From Frondihabitans sp. PhB188 (lineage in GTDB: Bacteria > Actinomycetota > Actinomycetes > Actinomycetales > Microbacteriaceae): 64,000 bases of DNA. Shown in pieces: positions 43,741-53,322 of the stretch. Location of the stretch: contig NZ_RJUO01000002.1 in assembly GCF_003752365.1 (NCBI RefSeq), forward strand, positions 1-64,000, written 5' to 3'. The notes below the pieces were generated by a model. It did no database searches, was not told the DNA's origin, and worked only from the letters and a program-made list of their open reading frames with translations. A program made the translations under genes and the position numbers. The first letter of the stretch is position 1; every line of letters begins with the position of its first letter.

Positions 43741-44862
43741 TCAGGCCGTGGCGGCGAGGCGTGCCAGGGCGACGCGGTCGGGCTTGCCGCTCGGCAGCAG
43801 CGGGAGAGCGTCGACGACCAGGATGCGGTCGGGGGCCGCGGCGCGACCAGCGGAGTCCGCGACGGCGGTCCGGAGGTCGGCCAGGGTCAGCGCGACGGGC
43901 GGCACGGCGACGACGACCGGCACCTCACCCCAGCGGGCATGGGGGGCGCGCACGACGACGGCGCCCGCCAGGCCCGGCAGCTCGCGCACGATCCGCTCCA
44001 CGACGCCGAGCGAGACCTTCTCACCGCCCGAGACGATCACGTCGTCGAGCCGGCCGGTCACGGTGACGACGCCCTCGTCGTCGACGACGCCCGCATCGCC
44101 GGTGCGGTACCAGCGCACGCGGTCACGCTCGACGAACGCCGCCGCGGTCCGCTCGGGATCTCCCAGGTAGTACTCGGCGAGGGTGGGTCCGCTGAGCTCC
44201 AGCTGACCGTCGACCACGGCCGCTCGAGTGGCGCCGACGGGGACGCCGTCGTACACGCAGCCTCCGCTCGTCTCGCTCGAGCCGTAGGTGCGGACGACGC
44301 GGACTCCGGCGGCGAGTGCACGTTCCTGCAGCGATCGCGGGGTGGCCTGACCGCCGACCAGCACCGCGTCGAATCGCGCGAGCGCAGAGGCGTCGGGCGA
44401 GTCGAGCATCGTCGAGAGCTGGGCCGGCACGAGGGAGGTGTAGCGGACGGGATGCGTCAGGCGCCGTGCGGCAGCGGCGAACGCGGCCGGATCGAAGTGC
44501 CCCGGCTCGAGCAGCTCGGGCTCCGTCTCGGCGGCGATCGAGCGGACGAGCACGTTGGTGCCTGCGACGTAGTGCGCCGGAAGCGCGAGCACCCACTGGC
44601 CCGGGCCGCTCAGGGCCGAGTCGGCGGCGGCCGCTCCGGCGAGCAGGGCGCCGGTCGAGAGGGCCACGCGCTTGGCCTTCCCCGTCGAGCCGCTCGTCTC
44701 GATCACCAGGGCGACCCGCTTCTCGACCTGGGTCGGGAGGTCCGCAGGAACTCCGGAATCCACCCGCGGATTCACGGCGTCGCCGCCCGACAGCGCGTCG
44801 CGCAGCCCCTCGAGCACCTCGCGCGGCCGCCGTGCGTCGATGGCTCGCAGCCCGTGCATCAC
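43741..44862 (-). CDS. menE: o-succinylbenzoate-CoA ligase
   Basis: A 373-residue acyl-CoA synthetase-type enzyme, short as in other actinobacterial MenE. Seen: the AMP-binding P-loop ETSGSTGKAKRVALS, the YGSSETSGG motif, YRTGDAG and GRLDDVIVSGGEKVS. It activates OSB with CoA before MenB. GTG 44862 and ATG 44859 are adjacent start choices. It lies 13 bases after menB on the same strand, so the two are an operon. A dispersed motif copy encodes the SGVPA part. Confidence 0.92.
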   Translation of the reverse strand: MMHGLRAIDARRPREVLEGLRDALSGGDAVNPRVDSGVPADLPTQVEKRVALVIETSGSTGKAKRVALSTGALLAGAAAADSALSGPGQWVLALPAHYVAGTNVLVRSIAAETEPELLEPGHFDPAAFAAAARRLTHPVRYTSLVPAQLSTMLDSPDASALARFDAVLVGGQATPRSLQERALAAGVRVVRTYGSSETSGGCVYDGVPVGATRAAVVDGQLELSGPTLAEYYLGDPERTAAAFVERDRVRWYRTGDAGVVDDEGVVTVTGRLDDVIVSGGEKVSLGVVERIVRELPGLAGAVVVRAPHARWGEVPVVVAVPPVALTLADLRTAVADSAGRAAAPDRILVVDALPLLPSGKPDRVALARLAATA

Positions 44863-44875
44863 TGCCCTCCCGACA

Positions 44876-45799
44876 TCAGTACTGCCAGGGGTAGGGCGAC
44901 CAGTCGGGCTCGCGCTTCTGCAGGAAGGAGTCGCGGCCCTCGACGGCCTCGTCGGTGCCGTAGGCCAGGCGGGTCGCCTCGCCGGCGAACACCTGCTGGC
45001 CGACCATGCCGTCGTCGACCGCGTTGAAGGCGAACTTCAGCATGCGGATCGAGGTCGGCGACTTCGTCATGATGATGCGCGCCCACGACAGTGCCTCGAC
45101 CTCGAGCTCGGCGTGGTCGACGACTGCGTTGACCGCGCCCATCTCGTAGGCGCGCTGGGCCGAGTACTCCTGCGCGAGGAAGAACACCTCGCGGGCGAGC
45201 TTCTGGCCGATCTGCCGCGCGTAGTACGCGCTGCCGTAGCCGCCGTCGAACGAGCCCACGTCGGCATCGGTCTGCTTGAACCTGCCGTGCTCGCGGCTGG
45301 CGATCGTCAGGTCGGCGACGGCGTGCAGCGAGTGGCCGCCGCCCGCGGCCCAGCCGGGGACGACCGCGATGACGACCTTGGGCATCGTGCGGATCAACCG
45401 CTGCACCTCGAGGATGTGGAGTCGGCCGCTCCGGGCCGGGTCGGGCTTGAGAGCCTCGTCGCCTTCGTACTTGTAGCCGTCGCGGCCCCGGATGCGCTGG
45501 TCGCCGCCCGAGCAGAACGCCCAGCCGCCGTCCTTCGCGCTGGGCCCGTTGCCGGTGAGGAGCACCACTCCGATCCGCGGGTTCATGCGGGCGTCGTCGA
45601 GGGCACGGTAGAGCTCGTCGACGGTGTGCGGCCGGAAGGCGTTGCGCACCTCCGGGCGGTCGAACGCGATCCGGGCGACCTGGCCGCGGACGTCGTGATG
45701 GTAGGTGATGTCAGTGAACGCAGCATTCGTCGGCCCGGCGAAGCCCTCGACCTCATTCCACTCGCGGGGATCGAACAGGTCGGAGACGGTGTCGCGCAT
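44876..45799 (-). CDS. menB: 1,4-dihydroxy-2-naphthoyl-CoA synthase
   Basis: A 307-residue crotonase-fold enzyme closing the second ring of menaquinone. Family signs: FCSGGDQRIRG (the oxyanion-hole loop), PGWAAGGGHSLH, DADVGSFDGGYGSAYYARQIG (MenB-specific; the Asp and Tyr are catalytic) and the terminal SPYPWQY. ATG 45799 is the start. It is divergent from menC with 43 bases between. The 5' spacer therefore carries both promoters. Confidence 0.95.
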   Translation of the reverse strand: MRDTVSDLFDPREWNEVEGFAGPTNAAFTDITYHHDVRGQVARIAFDRPEVRNAFRPHTVDELYRALDDARMNPRIGVVLLTGNGPSAKDGGWAFCSGGDQRIRGRDGYKYEGDEALKPDPARSGRLHILEVQRLIRTMPKVVIAVVPGWAAGGGHSLHAVADLTIASREHGRFKQTDADVGSFDGGYGSAYYARQIGQKLAREVFFLAQEYSAQRAYEMGAVNAVVDHAELEVEALSWARIIMTKSPTSIRMLKFAFNAVDDGMVGQQVFAGEATRLAYGTDEAVEGRDSFLQKREPDWSPYPWQY

Positions 45800-45842
45800 G
45801 GCTGCAAGCCTAGCCACCGGCCCCGGTGGAAGACTGGGCCGC

Positions 45843-46841
45843 GTGCTTCCCTCGATCGACGACCTCGTCCGCGACGCCCACGTGGTGGCCCTTCCGCTCC
45901 GCAACCGGTTCCGCGGTGTCGACGTGCGCGAGGCGCTGCTCGTCGAGGGGCCCCGCGGCTGGACCGAGTTCAGCCCGTTCGTCGAGTACGAGCCTGCGGA
46001 GGCCTCGACCTGGCTCCGGGCCGCCATCGACTTCGGGTGGGGCGACGAGACGGCTCCCCTGCGCGACCGGGTGCCGGTCAACGCGACGCTCCCCGCTGTC
46101 GACGCGGCGCTGGTGGCGGGGATCCTCGACCGGTACCCGGGCTGCCGCACCGTCAAGGTGAAGGTGGCCGAGCCGGGGCAGAGCCTCGCCGGCGACGTCG
46201 CCCGGGTCCGGGCCGCGCGCGAGTACGTCGGTGCCGCCGGGAGGGTGCGCGTCGACGCCAACATGCACTGGTCCGTCGACGAGACGCTGGCCGCCCTCGA
46301 GGCGCTGGCCCCCTTCGACCTGGAGTACGTCGAGCAGCCCTGTCGCACCGTCGCAGAGCTCGCCGCCGTACGGGCCGCCGGCACCGGGGTGCCCGTGGCC
46401 GCCGACGAGAGCGTCCGCAAGGCCGCCGACCCTCTGGCCGTCGCCCGCGCCGGAGCCGCCGACCTCCTCGTCATCAAGGCCCAGCCGCTCGGCGGGGTGG
46501 CCGCCGCGACGCGCATCGTGCGCGAGGCCGGGCTGCCGGTCGTCGTATCGAGCGCCATCGACACGTCGGTCGGGCTCTCGATGGGGGCCTACCTCGCCGC
46601 CGCCGTGCCCGCGCTCCCCCACGACTGCGGTCTCGGCACCGCGGCGATGCTGAACGCCGACGTCACTCGCGAGCCGCTGCTCCCCTCGGGCGGTGCGGTC
46701 GACGTGCGGCGCATCGACGTCGACATCGACCTGCTGCGGCAGCACGCGGCGCCCGCCGAGCGCCGCGCCTGGTGGCTCGACCGCATCCGAGCCTGCCACG
46801 CCCTCCTCGACGAGAACGGCGGCGCTTACAGACCCGAATAG
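45843..46841 (+). CDS. menC: o-succinylbenzoate synthase
   Basis: A 332-residue enolase-superfamily dehydratase. The acid/base lysine is in TVKVKVAEPG, metal ligands follow as Asp in VDANMHW, Glu in EYVEQPC and Asp in ADESVRK, and the second lysine in LVIKAQPLGG. The set matches actinobacterial OSBS. GTG 45843 gives the conserved VLPSIDDLVRDAHVVALPL start. It overlaps the end of the convergent ccsB gene by 16 bases. Confidence 0.92.
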   Translation: MLPSIDDLVRDAHVVALPLRNRFRGVDVREALLVEGPRGWTEFSPFVEYEPAEASTWLRAAIDFGWGDETAPLRDRVPVNATLPAVDAALVAGILDRYPGCRTVKVKVAEPGQSLAGDVARVRAAREYVGAAGRVRVDANMHWSVDETLAALEALAPFDLEYVEQPCRTVAELAAVRAAGTGVPVAADESVRKAADPLAVARAGAADLLVIKAQPLGGVAAATRIVREAGLPVVVSSAIDTSVGLSMGAYLAAAVPALPHDCGLGTAAMLNADVTREPLLPSGGAVDVRRIDVDIDLLRQHAAPAERRAWWLDRIRACHALLDENGGAYRPE

Positions 46842-47839
46842 GCGTGAAGGCCCTTGAATAACAGGTTCACGACCGAGAAGTTGAACATGACAGCCGCGAA
46901 GCCGACCAGCGACAGGTACGCCGATCGCGCTCCTCGCCACCCGCGGGTCGCTCGCGCGTGGATGTAGCCGGCGTAGATGACCCAGATGATGAAGGTCCAG
47001 GTCTCCTTGGTGTCCCAGCCCCAGTAGCGGCCCCAGGCCTTCTCGGCCCAGATGGCGCCGGCGATGAGCGTGAAGGTCCAGAGCACGAAGCCGACCAGCG
47101 CGATGCGGTAGGCGAGGTCTTCGAGGCGCTCGGCTCCGGGGAGCGTGTCGAACAGGCGCAGACCCGGGTTCTTCGCCGTCTCGCGGCGGTCCTGGATGAT
47201 CTGCGCGGCCGAGAGCCCACCGGCGATGGCGAAGAACGCCGTGCCGAGGCAGGCGACGAAGACGTGGATGACGAGCCAGTACGACTGCAGCGCCGGCACC
47301 AGGGGGCTGACCGCGACGTAGAAGTTGACCACGGCGACGCCCAGCAGGATGAGGTTCAGGCCCATCACGTAGGCGCCGAGGTACCTCAGGTTGACGAACA
47401 GGTTCACGATCAGGAAGACCGCGACGATGAGAGCCGTGCCGGTGAGGCCGAACTCGAACATGTTCGCCCACGGCACCCGGTCGGCCGCGAACCCGCGGAG
47501 CACGACGGAGGAGATGTGGACGGCGAGTCCGAGGACCATCATCGACATGCCGATGCGCTCGAACTTCGACGAGCGGCGGGGCGCGTCGGCGCCGGTGTCG
47601 ACGTCGGTGCGCTCGAGGACGGCGACGGAGCCGCCAGGAGTTCCTGCGCTCTCTGCGATCATCTCGGCCTTGCCGGCGAGACGCTGGGCCTGAGCCTTGA
47701 TCGCCGCGGTCGCGGCCACCTGGGCGTCGCCCGACCGCTTCGCGAGGTCGAGCGCGAAGGCGATGAAGGAGATCGTGTAGATCGCCATCGCCGAATAGGC
47801 CGCATAGAGGCAGTAGAGCGAGAGTTGATCAGTCGTCAC
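46826..47839 (-). CDS. ccsB: Cytochrome c biogenesis protein CcsB/ResC
   Basis: A 337-residue polytopic protein of System II cytochrome c maturation. The C-terminal half carries the WWD-like heme-handling region with GRYWGWDTKETW. Eight helices are visible. It partners with ResB to bring heme to apocytochrome c. Its ATG at 47839 overlaps the resB stop by 4 bases (ATGA), so translation is coupled. A dispersed motif copy encodes an AGTPG part of the N-terminal tail (47639). Confidence 0.9.
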   Translation of the reverse strand: MTTDQLSLYCLYAAYSAMAIYTISFIAFALDLAKRSGDAQVAATAAIKAQAQRLAGKAEMIAESAGTPGGSVAVLERTDVDTGADAPRRSSKFERIGMSMMVLGLAVHISSVVLRGFAADRVPWANMFEFGLTGTALIVAVFLIVNLFVNLRYLGAYVMGLNLILLGVAVVNFYVAVSPLVPALQSYWLVIHVFVACLGTAFFAIAGGLSAAQIIQDRRETAKNPGLRLFDTLPGAERLEDLAYRIALVGFVLWTFTLIAGAIWAEKAWGRYWGWDTKETWTFIIWVIYAGYIHARATRGWRGARSAYLSLVGFAAVMFNFSVVNLLFKGLHAYSGL

Positions 47840-49572
47840 GGGTTCACCTTACGTCGATCGGAGGCCGATTTCGGGTCGAGTACGGCCTGGTGCCTCTTGG
47901 CCAGGTCGCCGACGGCGCGCTCGAGCGTCGGGTCTTCTCCGCGGGCGAGGCCCGCGTACTCGATGCGGAGCCCGTTCTCGCCCTGGACGGCCTTGACCCA
48001 CACGCGGCGGCGGGGCACGAACAGGCCCGTGAGCAGGCCGAGCACGATGAGCACGGCGAAGACGAGCACGTAGAGCTGCGAGGGGTCGTGGTGGATGTCG
48101 AGCGAGACGAACCGGCTCACGCCGGTGAACTCGATCGAGCCGAGTCCGTCGGGCAGCTTCACCGTCTGGCCCGGCTTCAGGGTGATCGGCTTCTCTTCGG
48201 CCGTCGACTGGGTTCCGGCGAGGACCTTGAGCTTTCCGGTCTCGAGCGTGTAGACCGACTGCGGCACGCCGTCGTCGAGACCAAGGTCGCCCGAGTACAC
48301 GCTGAGCGAGAGGAGCGGGTTGATGGCGTCGGGGTAGTTCGACGCGTAGGCGCCCGTCGCCTGCTTCACGGCGCTCGGGTAGAAGAAGCCCTGCATGCCG
48401 AGCTGTTTCGGCAGTGCGTCGGGCACCTTGATGACGCCGAGCGACGTGAGGTTGGAATCCTGCGGGAGGAAGGGGATGGAGTCTTTCAACGCGACGTTGC
48501 CCTCGCCGTCGCGGACGACCACGTTGACCGCGTAGCCGTTGCCGAGCAGGTAGACGTTGGTGCCGCCGATCTGGAGCGGCTCGTTGACCTTGATCGTCTT
48601 CTTCTCGGCCGTCGCCCCCGGCTGGGTCGTCGTCACGTCGGTCTTGTACTCGATCGGCGTTCCGATCGCGTCGAGGATCTTCTGCTCGTACTTGACCGTG
48701 AACTTGTCGACCTTGATGTTGAACGGCGCCAGCTGGGCGTCGTTGAAGAACCGGCCCGGGTTGAACGAGTCGTACGAGCCGAGCACGTTCGAGAAGGTCT
48801 GGCCGACGACCACGACGCGCTGGCCGGTGTAGCCGAAGCCGCCGCCGATGCCGACGGTCACCAGGATGCCGAGCAGCGCGATGTGGAACACCAGGTTGCC
48901 GGTCTCGCGCAGGTAGCCGCGCTCGGCGCTGACCGAGTCGCCGACGATCCGCGTGCGGTACCCGGCCCGGCGCAGCAGCGACCTGGCGTGCGCGACGGCG
49001 ATCTCGGCCGACACCGGCGCGGCGCTCGGATCGGCGGGGCGCGGCACGTCGAAGGCCTGGAAGCCGGCGAGGCGCGAGAGTCGGGCCGGGGTCTTCGGCG
49101 GGACCGAGCGGAGCGCCTCGAGGTGGTGCTTGACGCGCGGGATGATGCAGCCGACCAGCGACACGAACAGCAGCAGGTAGACGGCCGAGAACCACGGCGT
49201 CGAGAACGTGTTGAACAGGCCGATCTTGTCGAGGATCGGCGCGAGCGTCGGGTGGTCGAACTTGTACTGCGCGACGCCGTTCGGGTCGGAGCTGGTCTGC
49301 GGCACGAGCGATCCGGGCACGGCAGCGAGGGCCAGCAGCATGAGCAGCAGGAGCGCCGTGCGCATGCTGGTGAGCTGGCGCCAGAAGAAGCGGAGGTACC
49401 CGAGCGGGCTCAGCCGCGGCTGGGTGATGCCGGAGTCGCCCGAGTCGCCGGGCTCGGAGTCGATGTGGTCGCTCGGCCTCAGCGGATCGGCGCGCTGGTC
49501 GACACCGCGGTCTTCGGAGGTGTCGCTCGAGCCGCCGGTCAGCCCCTTGTCGGTGTCAGACGACCGTGCCAT
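47836..49572 (-). CDS. resB: Cytochrome c biogenesis protein ResB
   Basis: A 578-residue ResB/Ccs1-type membrane protein. An acidic N-terminal tail (~1-60) precedes helices around LLLLMLLALAAVPGSLVPQ and STPWFSAVYLLLFVSLVGCIIPR, a large extracytoplasmic domain and a terminal helix before LFVPRRRVWV. It passes reduced apocytochrome/heme to CcsB. The start overlaps the ccdA end by 17 bases. Confidence 0.9.
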   Translation of the reverse strand: MARSSDTDKGLTGGSSDTSEDRGVDQRADPLRPSDHIDSEPGDSGDSGITQPRLSPLGYLRFFWRQLTSMRTALLLLMLLALAAVPGSLVPQTSSDPNGVAQYKFDHPTLAPILDKIGLFNTFSTPWFSAVYLLLFVSLVGCIIPRVKHHLEALRSVPPKTPARLSRLAGFQAFDVPRPADPSAAPVSAEIAVAHARSLLRRAGYRTRIVGDSVSAERGYLRETGNLVFHIALLGILVTVGIGGGFGYTGQRVVVVGQTFSNVLGSYDSFNPGRFFNDAQLAPFNIKVDKFTVKYEQKILDAIGTPIEYKTDVTTTQPGATAEKKTIKVNEPLQIGGTNVYLLGNGYAVNVVVRDGEGNVALKDSIPFLPQDSNLTSLGVIKVPDALPKQLGMQGFFYPSAVKQATGAYASNYPDAINPLLSLSVYSGDLGLDDGVPQSVYTLETGKLKVLAGTQSTAEEKPITLKPGQTVKLPDGLGSIEFTGVSRFVSLDIHHDPSQLYVLVFAVLIVLGLLTGLFVPRRRVWVKAVQGENGLRIEYAGLARGEDPTLERAVGDLAKRHQAVLDPKSASDRRKVNP

Positions 49573-50323
49573 AGTTCGCGATCACCGCCCCGAAGCGCGA
49601 CATGAGGTCTGCCCAGACCCCGACGACCATGAGAACTCCGATGACCACCAGAAGGCTGCCTCCCACAAGGTTGACGGCACGGATGTGCCTTTTGACGAAT
49701 GCGATGGTGCGCGCCATCCAGCTGAGGCCCAGGGCGACCAGCAGGAACGGGACGCCCAGGCCCACGCAATAGAACAGACCGAGCAGGAAGCCCTGCGCCG
49801 CCGAGCCCGAGTTGACGGACATCGCGGTGATCGCGGCCAGAGTCGGCCCGAGGCAGGGGCTCCACCCGAGGCCGAAGACGATGCCGAGCAGCGGGGCGCC
49901 GACGAGGCCCACCTTCGGGCTGATCGTGAGCTTCGCCGTGCGCTGGAAGAAGGGGAAGTTGCCGATGAAGACGAGCCCCATGAGGATCACGACGACGCCG
50001 AGCACCCGGGAGATGAGCACCCGCCACTGGAGGTACCAGAACCCCGCCACAGCGCCGGCGGCCGTGTTCAGAGCCACGAAGACGATGGTGAAGCCGAGGA
50101 TGAAGAGGACCACGCCGACCACCACTCGGGCGCGGTCGCGGCGCTTGCCCCGGGCGTCCTGCGACGTGCCGGCCAGGCCGCCCACGTAGCCGAGGTACCC
50201 CGGCACGAGAGGCAGCACGCATGGCGACACGAACGACAGCAGGCCGGCGAGCATCGCCACCGGCAGGGCCAGTGCGAGCTGGCCGCTGGTGACCGCCTCG
50301 TAGAACGGGTTGCCCTGGAACAC
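49556..50323 (-). CDS. ccdA: CcdA-type thiol reductant transporter
   Basis: A 255-residue protein with six helices of the DsbD/CcdA family, moving electrons from cytoplasmic thioredoxin outward to keep apocytochrome cysteines reduced. Two conserved cysteines are seen in SFVSPCVLPLVPGYLG and the GLGWSPCLGPTLA helix. GTG 50323 follows directly after the stop of the thioredoxin-like gene, so the pair is translationally linked. Confidence 0.92.
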   Translation of the reverse strand: MFQGNPFYEAVTSGQLALALPVAMLAGLLSFVSPCVLPLVPGYLGYVGGLAGTSQDARGKRRDRARVVVGVVLFILGFTIVFVALNTAAGAVAGFWYLQWRVLISRVLGVVVILMGLVFIGNFPFFQRTAKLTISPKVGLVGAPLLGIVFGLGWSPCLGPTLAAITAMSVNSGSAAQGFLLGLFYCVGLGVPFLLVALGLSWMARTIAFVKRHIRAVNLVGGSLLVVIGVLMVVGVWADLMSRFGAVIANYGTVV

Positions 50324-50926
50324 CTACTTGCCGGCCACCGTGTCGGAGATGAGGGTGTTGAGGATGCTCTTGTCGACCTCGCCCAGGATGCGCGCCGCGA
50401 CGCGGCCCTTGGAGTCGAGCACGATCGTCGTCGGCGTCGAGTTCGGTCCGCGGGTGCCGGCCAGCGCCAGCTGGACCTTCGCGTCGGTGACGTCGGTGAC
50501 CGACGGGTAGGTGATCTTGAAGTTGCGGGCGAAGGCGCGCGAGGTGTCGGACTCGTCGCGCACGTTGACGCCGATGAACTGCACGCCGTCTGACGAGTAC
50601 TGCTCGCTCAGCGACTGCAGCGCCGGGGCCTCGACACGGCAGGGCGGGCACGAGGCGTACCAGAAGTTGAGGACGACGACGTGGCCCTCGTAGGTCTTGC
50701 GCGAGATCGACTTGCCCTCGTCGGTGGTGGCCGTGAACTGCACCGGGTCGGTGCGGTCCGAGACCTTGACCTCGGTGACGCTGCCGTCGCCCGAGATGTA
50801 GTTCTTGTTCGATCCGCTCTGGTACTGCGCGAGGAGGTCGTTCGACGAGCAGCCGGCGAGGGCCACCACGAGAGCGGCCCCGAGGACGGCGGCGCGGACG
50901 AGGGTCGAGGGGCGCTTGAGGTTCAC
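50324..50926 (-). CDS. TlpA/ResA-like thioredoxin lipoprotein
   Basis: A 200-residue extracytoplasmic thiol-disulfide oxidoreductase. Lipobox LAGC follows a signal helix (VRAAVLGAALVVA); the thioredoxin fold has active site YASCPPC and the cis-Pro segment NSTPTTIVLD. It reduces apocytochrome c cysteines using CcdA electrons. GTG 50926 is the start and overlaps the phosphatase stop (GTGA). This completes a System II operon: histidine phosphatase, resA-like, ccdA, resB, ccsB. Confidence 0.9.
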   Translation of the reverse strand: MNLKRPSTLVRAAVLGAALVVALAGCSSNDLLAQYQSGSNKNYISGDGSVTEVKVSDRTDPVQFTATTDEGKSISRKTYEGHVVVLNFWYASCPPCRVEAPALQSLSEQYSSDGVQFIGVNVRDESDTSRAFARNFKITYPSVTDVTDAKVQLALAGTRGPNSTPTTIVLDSKGRVAARILGEVDKSILNTLISDTVAGK

Positions 50927-51564
50927 ACGGCTCCAGAGTCGATGGCGGACGCGTGGAGGGCTGCGGCCGGCTCGCGATAGCCGACCTCGACGAAGGCGTC
51001 GTCGTGGCGCTCGAGAGTGGTGACGCTCGAGAGCGAGCACCGACGTCGGCGCGGGTCGTGGAACAGCCGCTCGCCCTCCAGGCTGCGGTGCACCATCCAG
51101 ATCGGGAGCTGGTGGCTGACGAGCACGACGTCGCCGTCGTCGACGCTGCGCCAGGCGCTGTCGACGGCGGCGAGCATGCGAGCGGCGATGCTCACGTAGG
51201 CCTCGCCCCAGCTGGGCTTGAGGGGGTTGGCGATCCACGGCCACTCGGCCGGTCGCACCAGGGACTTCGTGAAGCCGCCCGCGCGGCCCTCGTACTTGTT
51301 CGTCGGCTCGATCAGGCGCTCGTCGGTCTGGATGTCGAGCCCGAAGAGGTGCGACCAGGGCGCCGCGGACTCCTGCGTGCGCTGGAGGGGCGAGGCGAAG
51401 AGAGCGTGCACGGGGGCCTTCTCGGCGAACAGCGCGTCGGCCGCCGCCTCGGCCATCCGATGGCCGAGGTCGGACAGCCCGAACCCCTCGATGCGCCCGT
51501 AGAGGACGCCCTCGGGGTTGAACACCTCGCCGTGGCGGACGAGGTGGATCTGGTTCGCGGGCAC
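50923..51564 (-). CDS. Histidine phosphatase (phosphoglycerate-mutase superfamily)
   Basis: A 213-residue protein with the catalytic LVRHGEVFNP, the second acid Glu (FASPLQRTQESA region) and VLVSHQLPIW with the second histidine. Its substrate is unknown. GTG 51564 opens the frame; the earlier frame upstream is antisense to aspS. It is the first gene of the cytochrome c maturation run and overlaps it by 4 bases. Confidence 0.85.
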   Translation of the reverse strand: MPANQIHLVRHGEVFNPEGVLYGRIEGFGLSDLGHRMAEAAADALFAEKAPVHALFASPLQRTQESAAPWSHLFGLDIQTDERLIEPTNKYEGRAGGFTKSLVRPAEWPWIANPLKPSWGEAYVSIAARMLAAVDSAWRSVDDGDVVLVSHQLPIWMVHRSLEGERLFHDPRRRRCSLSSVTTLERHDDAFVEVGYREPAAALHASAIDSGAV

Positions 51565-51672
51565 GGCATCCAGTGTAGATTGCGCCGTCGCGCACACCTC
51601 CCACCAGGGTTTTCCACAGGGATGCGGTCTCTCGGCCCCGAGAGACCCGCCCGACACGTAAACTCGGGGACC

Positions 51673-53001
51673 GTGACTGAACGCACCCTCATCAAAGACC
51701 TCGCTGCTTCCTCCGACGGGCCCGTCACGGTGTCCGGATGGGTCGAGACGGTGCGCGATCAGAAGAAGGTGCAGTTCGTCGTGCTCCGCGACGAGTCCGG
51801 TGCCGTCCAGCTGGTCGCCCCCCGCGTCTCGAACGAGGCCGGCGAGATCGAGGCCACCCCGGTGTCCGACACCATCTCCGCTCTGTCCCAGGGCTCGTTC
51901 CTCACGGCGACCGGCGAGCTGAAGCACGACGAGCGCGTCAAGCTCGGCGGCGTCGAGGTGAAGCTCGAGTCGCTCGACGTGGCGTCGCTCGCCATCCCCG
52001 AGACCCCGATCGCCGACGACTCCGGCATCGACAAGCGCATGGACTGGCGCTTCCTCGACCTCCGCGTTCCGAAGAACGCCCTCATCTTCAAGATCCAGAC
52101 GACGCTGCTCCACGCGCTCCGCACCTACTGGGTCGAGCACGACTTCGTGGAGATCCAGACGCCGAAGCTCATGGCCTCGGCCAGCGAGTCGAAGGCCGAG
52201 CTGTTCCGCGTCGAGTACTTCGAGGGCAGCGCGTTCCTGGCGCAGAGCCCTCAGTTCTTCAAGCAGATGGCCCAGTCGGCCGGCTTCGGCAAGATCTTCG
52301 AGGTCGGGCCCGCGTTCCGCGCCGACCCCTCGTTCACCAGCCGCCACGCCACGGAGTTCACCTCGGTCGACTCCGAGATCAGCTGGATCGAGTCGCACGA
52401 AGACGTCATGAAGCTGCACGAAGAGCTTCTGCACGCGGCGTTCTCGGCCGTGGTCGAGAAGCACGGAGCCGCCATCGCAGAGCTGTTCGACGTCGAGCTG
52501 ACGGTTCCGTCGCTGCCGTTCCCGCGCATCCCCCTGGCCGAGGCCAAGCAGATCGTCGCCGATCGCGGCTACGAGATCCCCCGCGCCGACGACGACATGG
52601 ACCCCGAGGGCGAGCGCCAGATCTCGGCCTACGTCAAAGAGACCTACGACCACGACTTCGTTTTCCTCACCGACTACGCGTCGAGCATCCGGCCGTTCTA
52701 CCACATGCGCAACGAGGGCGACGAGAGCCTGACGAACAGCTACGACCTCATCTACAACGGCACCGAGATCTCGACCGGCGCCCAGCGCGAGCACCGCATC
52801 GATCACCTCGAGGCGAACGCCCGCGACAAGGGCCTCGATCCCGAGGAGCTCGGCGGCTACCTCGACTTCTTCCGCTACGGCGTGCCCTCGCACGGCGGCT
52901 TCGGCATGGGCCTGGCGCGCGTGCTCATGCTGATGCTGCACCTGCCGAACCTGCGCGAGACGACCTACCTGTTCCGCGGGCCTACGCGCCTCGAGCCGTA
53001 G
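51673..53001 (+). CDS. aspS: Aspartyl-tRNA synthetase, archaeal/non-discriminating type
   Basis: A 442-residue class IIb synthetase. An OB-fold anticodon domain (~15-110) is followed by the catalytic core with motif 2 FRADPSFTSRHATEFTSVDSE and motif 3 GGFGMGLARVLMLML. The bacterial GAD insertion domain (making ~590 residues) is missing, so this is the archaeal-like form, often non-discriminating and paired with GatCAB for Asn-tRNA. GTG 51673 is the start. Which other AspRS or AsnRS the genome has is not visible. Confidence 0.92.
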   Translation: MTERTLIKDLAASSDGPVTVSGWVETVRDQKKVQFVVLRDESGAVQLVAPRVSNEAGEIEATPVSDTISALSQGSFLTATGELKHDERVKLGGVEVKLESLDVASLAIPETPIADDSGIDKRMDWRFLDLRVPKNALIFKIQTTLLHALRTYWVEHDFVEIQTPKLMASASESKAELFRVEYFEGSAFLAQSPQFFKQMAQSAGFGKIFEVGPAFRADPSFTSRHATEFTSVDSEISWIESHEDVMKLHEELLHAAFSAVVEKHGAAIAELFDVELTVPSLPFPRIPLAEAKQIVADRGYEIPRADDDMDPEGERQISAYVKETYDHDFVFLTDYASSIRPFYHMRNEGDESLTNSYDLIYNGTEISTGAQREHRIDHLEANARDKGLDPEELGGYLDFFRYGVPSHGGFGMGLARVLMLMLHLPNLRETTYLFRGPTRLEP

Positions 53002-53020
53002 ACCGGGCAGAGCACAATTA

Positions 53021-53290
53021 TCAGCGGGGCGGTGCCGCAGCGCGCAGCGCTGTGCGCAGGCGCTCCGGCTCGACGCGCCAGATGGTGTGCACGCGCCCGT
53101 CGATGAGCACGACGGGGATCTCCTCGGCGTGTTCGTCGGCCAGCGTGGAATCGTCGAGGATCGACAGCTCGTCGTAGTCGCGAGCGCCGGCGAACTCCAC
53201 TTCGTCGAGCACCGCCTCGAGGGCGGTGCGGGCGTCGTCGCACAGGTGGCAGCCGGGCTTCGTCAGCAGGGTCACATGGGGCACGGGCAC
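53021..53290 (-). CDS. Glutaredoxin-family protein
   Basis: An 89-residue thioredoxin-fold protein with the active site LTKPGCHLCDD and cis-Pro at EIPVVLIDG. It is likely cytosolic, since it has no signal peptide. It is convergent with aspS (19-base gap). The upstream side holds a strong terminator. Confidence 0.85.
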   Translation of the reverse strand: MPVPHVTLLTKPGCHLCDDARTALEAVLDEVEFAGARDYDELSILDDSTLADEHAEEIPVVLIDGRVHTIWRVEPERLRTALRAAAPPR

Positions 53291-53322
53291 TCCGTCATGC
53301 TACTGCCGCCGTGCGAGGCACG

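Noticed and set aside
45800-46564. Long N-terminal extension of menB
   Set aside because: It is antisense to menC and the MenB family starts at MRDTVSDLFDP (45799).
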